This document shows, one piece after another, positions 56,303 to 64,000 of a DNA stretch of 64,000 bases. The notes under the pieces are model-generated. The model searched no databases, was not told where the DNA came from, and worked only from the letters and a program-made list of their open reading frames with translations. Both the position numbers and the translations under genes were made by a program. Origin of the DNA: Anaerocolumna cellulosilytica (GTDB lineage Bacteria > Bacillota > Clostridia > Lachnospirales > Lachnospiraceae); the NCBI RefSeq assembly GCF_014218335.1, contig NZ_AP023367.1, positions 2,047,501-2,111,500 on the forward strand, written 5' to 3'. Position 1 is the first letter of the stretch. The number at the start of each line of letters is the position of its first letter.

Positions 56303-58741
56303 ATGACAGTAAACTTAAGTGAGTATAATCAAAAAAGGAATTTTAGCAGAACCTTGGAGCCAGAAGGGGAGATAGAGACTTCAAAAGAAGGTCTGAGATT
56401 CGTTGTCCAACACCATATGGCGCGGAAGGAGCACTATGATTTGCGTCTGGAATGGGAGGGAGTACTTTTAAGCTGGGCGGTTCCTAAGGGGCCATCCTAT
56501 GATACTCATGACAAAAGGTTAGCTGTTAAGGTAGAAGAACACCCCCTGGAATACCGGAATTTTGAGGGAACTATTCCGAAGGGAGAATACGGGGGCGGAG
56601 TAGTTATGCTTTGGGATGAGGGATACTGGGAACCATATAAAAATGTGGATGAAGGACTTTTTAAAGGTGAGTTGAAGTTTGTTCTGAAAGGAAGGCGGCT
56701 TAGGGGAAAGTGGGCTTTGGTCAGGTGGAAAGCAAAAGACGGAGAGTTAAAGGATAATTGGCTTTTACTGAAAGAGAAGGATGAATATGTTAAAACAACC
56801 AATGGCATAACTGAGTTTACGACTAGTATCCGGACTGGTCGTACTATGGCGGAAATCGACGCAGGGAAAGAGGATAAGATTACGAGAAACCCCTTTGAAA
56901 ATACAGATGTACAGCTTGCAAAATTAGTTAATAAGGTTCCTGAGGGAGAGGATTGGCTCTATGAGTTAAAATATGACGGTTACAGAATCTTGTCATATGT
57001 AGAATGCAGCAGTGCACGTTTGATAACAAGGAATGGGAATGATTATACAAGGCGGTTTCATAAAATTGCTTCATCTCTTATTGATTTTGCAGGAGGAAGG
57101 GCAATGGTGTTGGATGGTGAGATGGCAATTACGGATGCTTCGGGTAAGACGGATTTTCAGGCTCTGCAAAACTACATGAAAAATCCAAAGGCTAAAAACC
57201 TAACCTATATTGTTTTTGATCTTCTTGCACTGGATGGAAAGGACTTAAGAGAACAACCTTTAATTAAAAGAAAAGAGAAGCTAAAAGCTTTGTTAAAGGA
57301 TGCACCAAAATGCATTTACTATAGCCGTTATGTTAGAGGAAGCGGTAAGGAAAGTTTTGTTGTAGCTTGTGAGGCAGGTATGGAAGGGATAGTGGGGAAA
57401 AAAGCGGATTCCATCTACAGCGGAACAAGAAACGGTGACTGGATAAAGTTAAAATGTGATAAGAGACAGGAATTCGTTATCGGAGGATATACACTCTCCG
57501 ACAAAAAGGTAAGTGGAGTAAGTTCTCTTCTTCTCGGTGTTTATGAAGGTAGTGATTTTGTTTATGCCGGGCGTGCAGGCACCGGCTTAAGTGAATCAGA
57601 TATAGTACTGCTTGAAAAAAAATTTGCGAATATTATAAGAGCAGACGCTCCTTTTAAAGCCCCGCCAAAGTCTAAATCAAATGAAAAAATTACGTGGCTT
57701 GAACCCGACCTGGTGGCAGAAATCAAATATGCCGAATGGACGGAAGAGAATTTGTTAAGGCAGGCAAGCTTTAAAGGAATCCGTACAGATAAGAACCCTA
57801 GAGATGTAAAAAGGGAAAAAGAGGAGGAAGAAATCGTGACACCGAGTGAAATGGTTCATGAGAAGCTTGCAGAAACAAATAAGAACTCCATAATTGTAAA
57901 CAGTATAAAGATAAGCAATCCGGACAAAGTATTATTTCATGAACCTGAGATTACAAAAGGAGATATTGTAAATTACTATGAAAAGGTTTCAGAGAGAATG
58001 CTCCCGTATCTAAGTAATCGAATCTTAAGTGTTGTCCGTTGTCCAAAAGGAATCTCCCAAACATGTTTTTTTAAAAAGCATCCGGCAGCGGATAGCAAAG
58101 AGGTTTGTACTATTTCAATCATCAATAAAAATGGTGAAGCAGAAGAATACTTCTATATTGAGAATACAACCGGAATCATTTATCAAGTACAGATGGGAAC
58201 TTTAGAATTCCATACTTGGGGAAGTTGTGTTGATGAAATTGAGAAGCCAAATATGATGGTATTTGACCTGGATCCGGATGAGGGAATGGAGCTTGATAGG
58301 GTGCGTCAGGGTGTATTGGATATCAAAAGTATTCTTAACGAACTTTCCTTAAAGTCATACCTAAAGACCAGCGGAGGAAAAGGCTATCATATAGTGGTTC
58401 CGTTAATACCATCTGTGGGTTGGACTGTGTTTCATGATTTTTCAAGAGGAGTGGCTGCTGTTATGGAGCAAAAGTGGCCTGACCGCTATACAAGTAATGT
58501 GAGAAAGGCAAAGCGAACCGGAAAGATTTTTATTGACTGGATAAGAAACGGCAGAGGAGCAACAAGTATAGCTCCTTATTCTATAAGGGCTAGAAAGGGA
58601 GCAAGGGTATCAATGCCCATTGGATGGGATGAGTTAGATAGAATTGCTCCTGATAGTATTGATATGGCCGAAGCAGTCAGAAGAATGAATGGCGGAGATC
58701 CATGGGCGGATTTTTTAAAGAGTAATCAGATGCTTAAATAG
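56303..58741 (+). CDS. ligD: Multifunctional ATP-dependent DNA ligase LigD
   Basis: 812 residues. Domains run phosphoesterase (about 30-170; VQHHMARKEHYDLRLEWEG), ligase (about 205-510; Lys223 in YELKYDGYR is the AMP-accepting residue) and primase-polymerase (about 535-800; MVFDLDPDEG provides metal-binding Asp). The order PE-LIG-POL differs from the POL-PE-LIG of mycobacteria. With Ku it processes, fills and seals double-strand breaks. The start at ATG 56303 has GGAAAGGAAG upstream, and a strong terminator follows the stop. Confidence 0.95.
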   Translation: MTVNLSEYNQKRNFSRTLEPEGEIETSKEGLRFVVQHHMARKEHYDLRLEWEGVLLSWAVPKGPSYDTHDKRLAVKVEEHPLEYRNFEGTIPKGEYGGGVVMLWDEGYWEPYKNVDEGLFKGELKFVLKGRRLRGKWALVRWKAKDGELKDNWLLLKEKDEYVKTTNGITEFTTSIRTGRTMAEIDAGKEDKITRNPFENTDVQLAKLVNKVPEGEDWLYELKYDGYRILSYVECSSARLITRNGNDYTRRFHKIASSLIDFAGGRAMVLDGEMAITDASGKTDFQALQNYMKNPKAKNLTYIVFDLLALDGKDLREQPLIKRKEKLKALLKDAPKCIYYSRYVRGSGKESFVVACEAGMEGIVGKKADSIYSGTRNGDWIKLKCDKRQEFVIGGYTLSDKKVSGVSSLLLGVYEGSDFVYAGRAGTGLSESDIVLLEKKFANIIRADAPFKAPPKSKSNEKITWLEPDLVAEIKYAEWTEENLLRQASFKGIRTDKNPRDVKREKEEEEIVTPSEMVHEKLAETNKNSIIVNSIKISNPDKVLFHEPEITKGDIVNYYEKVSERMLPYLSNRILSVVRCPKGISQTCFFKKHPAADSKEVCTISIINKNGEAEEYFYIENTTGIIYQVQMGTLEFHTWGSCVDEIEKPNMMVFDLDPDEGMELDRVRQGVLDIKSILNELSLKSYLKTSGGKGYHIVVPLIPSVGWTVFHDFSRGVAAVMEQKWPDRYTSNVRKAKRTGKIFIDWIRNGRGATSIAPYSIRARKGARVSMPIGWDELDRIAPDSIDMAEAVRRMNGGDPWADFLKSNQMLK

Positions 58742-58750
58742 GTGGATAGA

Positions 58751-58783
58751 AAAAAGCAACCTTAATTTGGAAGGTTGCTTTTT
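58751..58783 (+). terminator. Terminator of the ku-ligD operon
   Basis: AAAAAGCAACCTT (58751-58763) and AAGGTTGCTTTTT (58771-58783) form a perfect 13-bp stem with a 7-nt loop and T-rich 3' arm. Confidence 0.85.
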
Positions 58784-58918
58784 GAAGATTTTCTATGTTA
58801 TAGTATAGATGGAAAAGTTATCCTATAAGTCTATATATTTAATTTTTATCTGTAATTAATTTAAAGAATTGAACAATCATATAATTGCCATTAATATGGT
58901 GAATCTTGGAGGAAAGTA

Positions 58919-59719
58919 ATGATTCATATAAATTATGTAGGATTCGATGCCTCTCATTCAAAAGACTTTGTATTTGACATACCAGAAGGGCATGATTGCT
59001 GGCTGTTGTTATTAACACAAACACCTGCTATATTTTTTGTAGAGGATAATTATAGGGAATATCCACCTAATTGTGCGATACTTTATAAGCCAAAGCAAAA
59101 AATCTACTATCGTGCAAATGGTGATACCTATTCAAATGACTGGGTGCGGTTTTATACCAATGAAACCTATGTTACTACAACACCTATTCTATGCGGTGTT
59201 CCGTTTAGTCTGCGCGACCCGGTGTATTGTCATAAGATATATCAATTACTTGTTACAGAACATATATTAAATAACGATTTTAAAGATATAACCATAGATA
59301 ATTTATTTCGGATACTGTTTAATAAATTATTGGAATCTTACAATTATAAAGCAGTATCACCTCTTTATAAAAGCTTGAAGGAATTAAAAATGGAGATCTA
59401 TCATCAACCTCACAAGGAATGGACCGTTAAGAAGATGGCAGAAAAATTGAATGTCAGCGTAGGCTATATGCAGGATGTTTATAAGAGCACTTTTGGAGTA
59501 ACGTGTATGGAGGATGTGATTAACAGTAGAATTACTCTGGCAAAAAAATATTTAATATACGAACAGTATTCTATTTCAGAGATTGTAACATTGTGTGGTT
59601 ACCGAAATATAGAACATTTTTTCCGGCAATTTAAGAAGATAGCCGGAGTAACGCCAAATCAATTCCGAAAGCTTCCTCATTCAATTTCCAATCTCGAAGA
59701 CATACATAACGTATATTGA
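58919..59719 (+). CDS. AraC-family transcriptional regulator
   Basis: 266 residues. A cupin-like N-terminal sensing region (about 1-140) is followed by two helix-turn-helix units (VKKMAEKLNVSVGYMQDVYKS; ISEIVTLCGYRNIEHFFRQF) typical of AraC/XylS. GGAGG precedes ATG 58919. It lies upstream of the esterase gene in the same direction, separated by a structured 230-base gap, and may activate it in response to a plant-derived sugar; that is inference. Confidence 0.88.
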   Translation: MIHINYVGFDASHSKDFVFDIPEGHDCWLLLLTQTPAIFFVEDNYREYPPNCAILYKPKQKIYYRANGDTYSNDWVRFYTNETYVTTTPILCGVPFSLRDPVYCHKIYQLLVTEHILNNDFKDITIDNLFRILFNKLLESYNYKAVSPLYKSLKELKMEIYHQPHKEWTVKKMAEKLNVSVGYMQDVYKSTFGVTCMEDVINSRITLAKKYLIYEQYSISEIVTLCGYRNIEHFFRQFKKIAGVTPNQFRKLPHSISNLEDIHNVY

Positions 59720-59776
59720 GTGTTTTTCTTACTAATTCTTATCTTCAGCCACTGATTATGAAAGAGAGCGAGTCCC

Positions 59777-59856
59777 AATAACAAGAGCCTATTTATAACA
59801 ATAGAATATATCAACGAATGGGTTTGATATATCATTGTAAGAAATCTCCTGTTATT
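59777..59856 (+). terminator. Long interrupted hairpin between araC-type gene and esterase
   Basis: Three nested helices share one axis: AATAACAAGAG/CTCCTGTTATT (59777-59787, 59846-59856; one mismatch), ACAAT/ATTGT (59798-59802, 59834-59838) and TATATCAA/TTGATATA (59807-59814, 59824-59831). TTAT follows. It may end the regulator transcript or form part of the esterase leader. Confidence 0.5.
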
Positions 59857-59949
59857 TTATAATACTATATATGTTACATAAGGGTCTCCACCATAGAAAT
59901 TTACATAAAGAGGAATAGGAAGGTAGAATCTGAAAGGAGAAGACATTAA

Positions 59950-62301
59950 ATGAAGAAAGTTGAAAATCAGGCAGTATCCTGCCACCAGTTATTTTTTGAT
60001 CCATTAAATCAAAAGGTTGCATTTAAGAATGGCGGCAGAGACTTAAAGAGTATGCATTATATACCGACGAGACAAGGTGCTAGGGTGTACGATAATAATG
60101 AAGTGGAATTTTGCTATTATGCACCGGGAGCAAAAAAAGTTTCTATAGCTGGAATCAGCGGAAGTATGAGCTGTGAGCCAATTGAATTAGTTTCTGAGGA
60201 AAATGGTTATTTCTCTAGAAGAGTTCAAGGGATTGAGCCTGGATTTCATTATCATAATTGGTTCGTAGATGATGTACAGGTAAGGAATCCTTTCGGTGCT
60301 TTTTGTTATGGCTGCTTTGAACCCATCAACTTCTTTGAAGTACCGGAAGAAGAGGATGATTTCTATTTTTTGAAAGACGTTTCACATGGTGAAGTACGAA
60401 TGGAAGTATACCAATCCAGTGTGAATGGACATCTAAAAAGCTGCTATGTGTATACACCCCCCGAATATCATCAGCAGTGGGAGAAAACATATCCTGTTTT
60501 ATATATTCAACATGGTGTGGGAGAAAGTGAAAGCGGCTGGCTGTGGAATGGTAAGCTTAATTTTATTATGGATAATCTCCTGGCAGAGGGAAAATGTAAG
60601 GAAATGCTAGTAGTTATGTGCAGTGGCTATTCTTTTCAGGAAGGTGAGGATCCGGTCTTTTATCCGGGTGATTTTGACAAAGAATTAATGGAGGATGTGA
60701 TTCCCTTCATCCAGAGCCGTTACCGAACCAAAACAGGACGGGATAATAAAGCTATTGCAGGTCTATCACTAGGCTCAGCGCAAGCCTCCCTTACAGTAGT
60801 AAAACATCCTGGGGTATTCTCAGCATTAGGCGTATTTTCAGGAGTCGCCATTTCTGAATTGGATAACCTTACCATAGGGATGGATAAACGACCTGATTAT
60901 GTGCTATTAGCTGCCGGAGAAGGAGAAGAAAGAATTATATCCCAACAAAAAGAATATCAAGATAAGCTTAGAAATGCAGGGATAGCTTGTGATATGGCTT
61001 CCTTTAAAGGGTTTCATGAGTGGCATGTATGGAGAAAAAGTCTAGCTAGGTTTGTACAAAATATATTTAATAAAGAAAGTACAGATTTATTAACAGAGGA
61101 TACTCGGGCTAGAACAAATCATATAGATACCGTTTGCCAGAGGATTGAAAACACTGAAATTTTTGCCAGGCAGACCTATGAGATGCAACCTTTATTCTTT
61201 GATACCGTTTACAAGGGTGTTATATTTGCAGTGGATGAGAAGGGAAGACCGGCCGGAAGGTATAAGGATATACAGCCTGGAGTCGTAATTAAGGAACAAG
61301 GAGTGGCGGAATTTTATTTTATTGCGCCAAAGGCAAAAAGCGTAGAAGTGCAAATTCTTGGTATGGAGCGGATAGCTCTTCATAAAGCAGCGGGTTCTCT
61401 TGGTGAAGAAGGATACTGGCAGGGAATTGTTAGAGAGATAACACCAGGCTTTCATTACCATGAATATTTTGTAAATGGTATTTCTGTAATCAATCCGTGG
61501 GCTCCTCTTGGGTATGGGTGTTTTAAACCGATAAACTATCTGGAAATGCCGGAGCCGGATTTTGATATCTACTTATTAAGGTCAGTGCCTCACGGCAGTA
61601 TACATATGAATTACTATAAGTCTTCACAAACCGGACGTACAAAAGTGTGTTATGTTTACACGCCACCCGGCTATGAAGAAAATCGGGAGAAAAGATATCC
61701 GGTTCTCTATCTTCAGCACGGGGGAGGTGAAACTGAAATAGGCTGGATTTGGCAAGGTAAAATCTGTAATATTATGGATAATTTATTGGCGCTTCAAAAA
61801 GCAGTGGAAATGATTATTGTAATGAATACAGGCTACAGCTTTCGACCGGATGGAACAAGTCATCCCCTCTTAGGGTCTGTTGATGAAGAAATTGTAAAAG
61901 ATTGCATTCCCTTTATTGACAGTCATTACCGTACGTATACGCAGAAGGAGAAACGTGCAATGGCAGGACTCTCCATGGGCGGTATGCAGACGCAGAAAAC
62001 AGTTTTTCATAACACAGAGCTGTTTGCTTGGGCAGGTATATTTAGCGGAGGACTTGTAATCCAAAATGAGGAGGAGGATTATACTCCTTTACTTAAAGAT
62101 TTGTCGGCATTTCAACAAGCTTTTAAACTTCTTTATATAGCTTGCGGTGAACAGGACGGATTTTATGAGGAAACGTTTGAAACGGTTCAGGATTTAAAAG
62201 CTTGTAACATACCTCTGGTCACGTTCTTTCAAAAGGGCTACCATGATTGGACTTTCTGGAGACATTGTGTGACCGATTTCCTACAAAGATTGTTTTATTA
62301 A
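59950..62301 (+). CDS. Tandem CE1-type esterase (internally duplicated)
   Basis: 783 residues built from two similar halves (about 1-375 and 395-783). Each has a small beta domain (FHYHNWFVDDVQVRNPFGA; FHYHEYFVNGISVINPWAP) followed by an enterochelin-esterase/acetylxylan- or feruloyl-esterase-like hydrolase. Nucleophiles are in AGLSLGSAQ and AGLSMGGMQ; the catalytic His are in FHEWHVWR and YHDWTFWR. No signal peptide is seen, so it probably acts in the cytoplasm, releasing acyl groups from imported plant oligosaccharides. ATG 59950 follows AAAGGAGA. Both halves keep complete triads. Confidence 0.85.
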   Translation: MKKVENQAVSCHQLFFDPLNQKVAFKNGGRDLKSMHYIPTRQGARVYDNNEVEFCYYAPGAKKVSIAGISGSMSCEPIELVSEENGYFSRRVQGIEPGFHYHNWFVDDVQVRNPFGAFCYGCFEPINFFEVPEEEDDFYFLKDVSHGEVRMEVYQSSVNGHLKSCYVYTPPEYHQQWEKTYPVLYIQHGVGESESGWLWNGKLNFIMDNLLAEGKCKEMLVVMCSGYSFQEGEDPVFYPGDFDKELMEDVIPFIQSRYRTKTGRDNKAIAGLSLGSAQASLTVVKHPGVFSALGVFSGVAISELDNLTIGMDKRPDYVLLAAGEGEERIISQQKEYQDKLRNAGIACDMASFKGFHEWHVWRKSLARFVQNIFNKESTDLLTEDTRARTNHIDTVCQRIENTEIFARQTYEMQPLFFDTVYKGVIFAVDEKGRPAGRYKDIQPGVVIKEQGVAEFYFIAPKAKSVEVQILGMERIALHKAAGSLGEEGYWQGIVREITPGFHYHEYFVNGISVINPWAPLGYGCFKPINYLEMPEPDFDIYLLRSVPHGSIHMNYYKSSQTGRTKVCYVYTPPGYEENREKRYPVLYLQHGGGETEIGWIWQGKICNIMDNLLALQKAVEMIIVMNTGYSFRPDGTSHPLLGSVDEEIVKDCIPFIDSHYRTYTQKEKRAMAGLSMGGMQTQKTVFHNTELFAWAGIFSGGLVIQNEEEDYTPLLKDLSAFQQAFKLLYIACGEQDGFYEETFETVQDLKACNIPLVTFFQKGYHDWTFWRHCVTDFLQRLFY

Positions 62302-62330
62302 TGTTTGAGTTTCTCACCGGCACGGTGACA

Positions 62331-62366
62331 AAAGCTCCCCGAATTAAATATCGAGGAGCTTTTTTT
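62331..62366 (+). terminator. Terminator after the tandem esterase
   Basis: AAAGCTCCCCGA (62331-62342) and TCGAGGAGCTTT (62351-62362) pair with one mismatch and are followed by a T run. A small hairpin CACCG/CGGTG (62315-62327) lies just before it. Confidence 0.75.
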
Positions 62367-62385
62367 CATAACGTGTCGAAGAATA

Positions 62386-63756
62386 TTACTCTTTTAGAAG
62401 AGAGTAGATTTCATTGGTTTTTTCAGGTGCGTCTCCATTTATAATAATAATTCTGTCGGAAAGAGTAATAACAAGATAGGGGGAGATGTTCCGATGGACG
62501 TATACGGAGCAATCTCCATATCCCTGTACATTAAATCTACCCACATAAAAACGATCACTATCCCCGCCATTGCGTTTATTCATCTTAGGAAGTTGATCTA
62601 TTTGCACCACTGCTTTCATAGCATCGATCGAAAAAGAATCCCTATACATTGGTGCGCTTATATAAGCTGTATGATTTTTCATTTCAAATTCCACCGTACC
62701 AAAATCAAGTGGCATTACAAACTTTGCAAGTGCTATTATTCCTAATACTACTATAGCCAGGACAATATTTGTCAGTCTTCCAAACGTAGATGCCATGTTA
62801 ACTGTAACTCCATAGCCTAAGCGATTTTCAACCCAGACACGTTTGTCAGTGGGATTTTTGTAATTTCCTGTTGCCCAGTATTGATCTTCATCCGTGTAAA
62901 CTTCCTCAGAAGTAAATAAGAGCAAATTATGTCGTTCATCTCTTACCGTATAATATGCCGATAAAATAGGTGCATAGGTTAAACAAGTTGATATTCCAAG
63001 CAATACCATCATCACAAATAAATCAAGTACATTACACTGAACTAAGAAAAACATAAGCGTATAAAGAATGGTTCCAATATGAGCTTGCAAAATCCAGCAT
63101 TTTGACCATTGATGTCTGTAAATCTGATTCAGGGCAAGATTTATTTCTGTATTTTCTGAATATGTAATAACTCTCTCTTTTGTAACTATCCGATAGGCTA
63201 GGAATCCGATTACTACACTTATAATTGAGCACATTGGAAATATCCAGGAGGAAAGGTGATACTCTTGTTTATGTAACAATAATAGGATGGGAATTAAGGA
63301 AATAATAAAAGCCTGGATAAACCAAAACGGTGAAGCAGGCATTTTCCCTTTTAATCTGCTCACCTCCGTGTCAATACTAAGAATATGTTTTTCACCGACA
63401 TACCATTTGTTTTCTTTTTTCACTGTATATAATATGCTAAAATATCTTTTTTGAATAAGACTATTTACAAAGAAAAGTAAACAGCACCAAGCTAAAATGT
63501 ATAATATACTAATGGATGTGTATTTTGAAATAATGAGAAGAGGGAACATAAGCAAAATGAACACGAAACCTGCTAAAGTATATGATTTATGATATTTTTG
63601 AACGATTTTTTGCACTTCACTATTTTGGAGCTCAAAACGAGGAAGTGATACCCCAAGAAGAATATTGCCATTTGCCTTTTCAGCGGTTTTATTCGTTAAA
63701 ATAAGTGTAATCAAAACCGTCAGTGTAACAAATAAATTAATAACAATAGAAATCAT
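62386..63756 (-). CDS. DUF1648/DUF5808-type multipass membrane protein
   Basis: 456 residues with about nine hydrophobic segments, e.g. the first 22 residues and QAFIISLIPILLLL. The order of membrane segments, an LLGVSLP segment after the first helix, and a soluble C terminus (about 380-456) ending in a PH-like DRIIIINGDAPEKT fit DUF1648/DUF5808 family proteins. These are often paired with a GntR regulator, as here: its ATG overlaps the stop of that gene. Function unknown; possibly cell-envelope stress or antimicrobial response. Confidence 0.65.
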   Translation of the reverse strand: MISIVINLFVTLTVLITLILTNKTAEKANGNILLGVSLPRFELQNSEVQKIVQKYHKSYTLAGFVFILLMFPLLIISKYTSISILYILAWCCLLFFVNSLIQKRYFSILYTVKKENKWYVGEKHILSIDTEVSRLKGKMPASPFWFIQAFIISLIPILLLLHKQEYHLSSWIFPMCSIISVVIGFLAYRIVTKERVITYSENTEINLALNQIYRHQWSKCWILQAHIGTILYTLMFFLVQCNVLDLFVMMVLLGISTCLTYAPILSAYYTVRDERHNLLLFTSEEVYTDEDQYWATGNYKNPTDKRVWVENRLGYGVTVNMASTFGRLTNIVLAIVVLGIIALAKFVMPLDFGTVEFEMKNHTAYISAPMYRDSFSIDAMKAVVQIDQLPKMNKRNGGDSDRFYVGRFNVQGYGDCSVYVHRNISPYLVITLSDRIIIINGDAPEKTNEIYSLLKE

Positions 63757-64000
63757 ATGTTACCTCCTGCAATGCTTGAAATATTCAAACGGTCAAACAT
63801 TTCATCGCACAACTTCAAAAAGTGTTCTTTTTCAATTCCCTTAAGTGATGATTCAGTAATTAGTAAAGCCAATTCACTTTCAATTTTTTCGGTAAAATCT
63901 CCAGTTAAGAGCGCAGTGGGTTTGACTTTAGCTCCGTGACGACGGTCTATTTCAATAAAGCCTTCATTTTTGAGAATCGTATAAGCTTTTGTTACTGTCA
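63753..64000 (-). CDS. GntR-family regulator, C-terminal part (partial)
   Basis: The minus-strand frame entering from the right edge reads VTKAYTILKNEGFIEIDRRHG, the recognition helix and wing of a GntR (YtrA-like) helix-turn-helix, followed by about 55 residues ending at TGA 63755-63753. The short tail places it in the YtrA subgroup. Its stop overlaps the ATG of the membrane protein gene, so the two are co-translated. The N-terminal part lies outside the window. Confidence 0.8.
   Translation of the reverse strand, partial: TVTKAYTILKNEGFIEIDRRHGAKVKPTALLTGDFTEKIESELALLITESSLKGIEKEHFLKLCDEMFDRLNISSIAGGNI

Noticed and set aside
1-64000. CRISPR array, tRNA, rRNA, transposase or phage integration signs
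   Set aside because: No regularly spaced repeats, tRNA-like cloverleaf, transposase or integrase gene was found by reading the window.

Overview
The window looks like a chromosomal segment of a low-GC, strictly anaerobic Firmicute, most likely a plant-polymer-degrading Lachnospiraceae (Clostridium/Lachnoclostridium phytofermentans-like). This is inferred from the AT-rich coding, strong AGGAGG ribosome-binding sites, frequent TTG/GTG starts, a secreted GH5 cellulase, CE1-type esterases and oxygen-sensitive radical SAM / Fe-S enzymes. No rRNA, tRNA, CRISPR array or intact insertion sequence was seen.

Region 1 (1 to about 32.5 kb, almost entirely + strand) is a large hybrid nonribosomal peptide / polyketide-type biosynthetic cluster; the left edge cuts a gene, so it may extend upstream. 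It opens with an 18-codon ORF behind a perfect Shine-Dalgarno and a terminator-like hairpin. Then come a carrier protein, a C45/penicillin-acyltransferase-like Ntn hydrolase, a split transketolase, an atypical radical SAM protein, a GNAT, a BtrH-like cysteine-peptidase-fold protein and a DUF362-ferredoxin. A pair with its own promoter and terminator (GyrI-like effector-binding protein plus a Cys-containing hypothetical) interrupts the cluster at 7.7-8.8 kb. The cluster resumes with a glycosyltransferase-like protein, a serine hydrolase, a second carrier protein, a B12-type radical SAM, a DegT aminotransferase, an NRPS (half C-A-PCP-PCP), a KS-PCP-C protein, a second BtrH-like protein, PanD, two U32 Fe-S proteins, a free-standing KS, a free-standing C domain, a 1204-residue protein and a third BtrH-like protein. 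There is no AT, KR, canonical TE, phosphopantetheinyl transferase or dedicated exporter in view. The best candidates for undescribed biology are an adenylation domain interrupted near its N terminus by a whole PqqD-B12-radical SAM unit (27757-31371), and the combination of paired U32 proteins (possible oxygen-independent hydroxylases), ACP-linked transketolase and three BtrH-like amide-forming candidates. PanD makes beta-alanine, and the first A domain lacks Asp235 and resembles beta-alanine-type codes, so a beta-alanine-containing product is a reasonable inference.

Region 2 (32.7-47.3 kb) is ordinary chromosomal content: a CPA2 antiporter, a membrane-anchored hypothetical, a GH5_2 endoglucanase, oleate hydratase with a TetR regulator and a candidate operator, an RsmH paralogue, a DbpA-type helicase with a structured leader, a deletion scar joining an AraC gene to a beta-lactamase-family gene, a methyltransferase, and a 7TM histidine kinase with a SARP-type response regulator that appears to start at ATT.

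Region 3 (47.5-64 kb) holds a 2106-residue multidomain surface protein, a membrane-anchored trigger-factor/FKBP foldase, a Ku-LigD NHEJ operon, an AraC regulator, an internally duplicated CE1 esterase, and a GntR-DUF1648/5808-type membrane protein pair cut by the right edge. Genes in this part are separated by clear intrinsic terminators.
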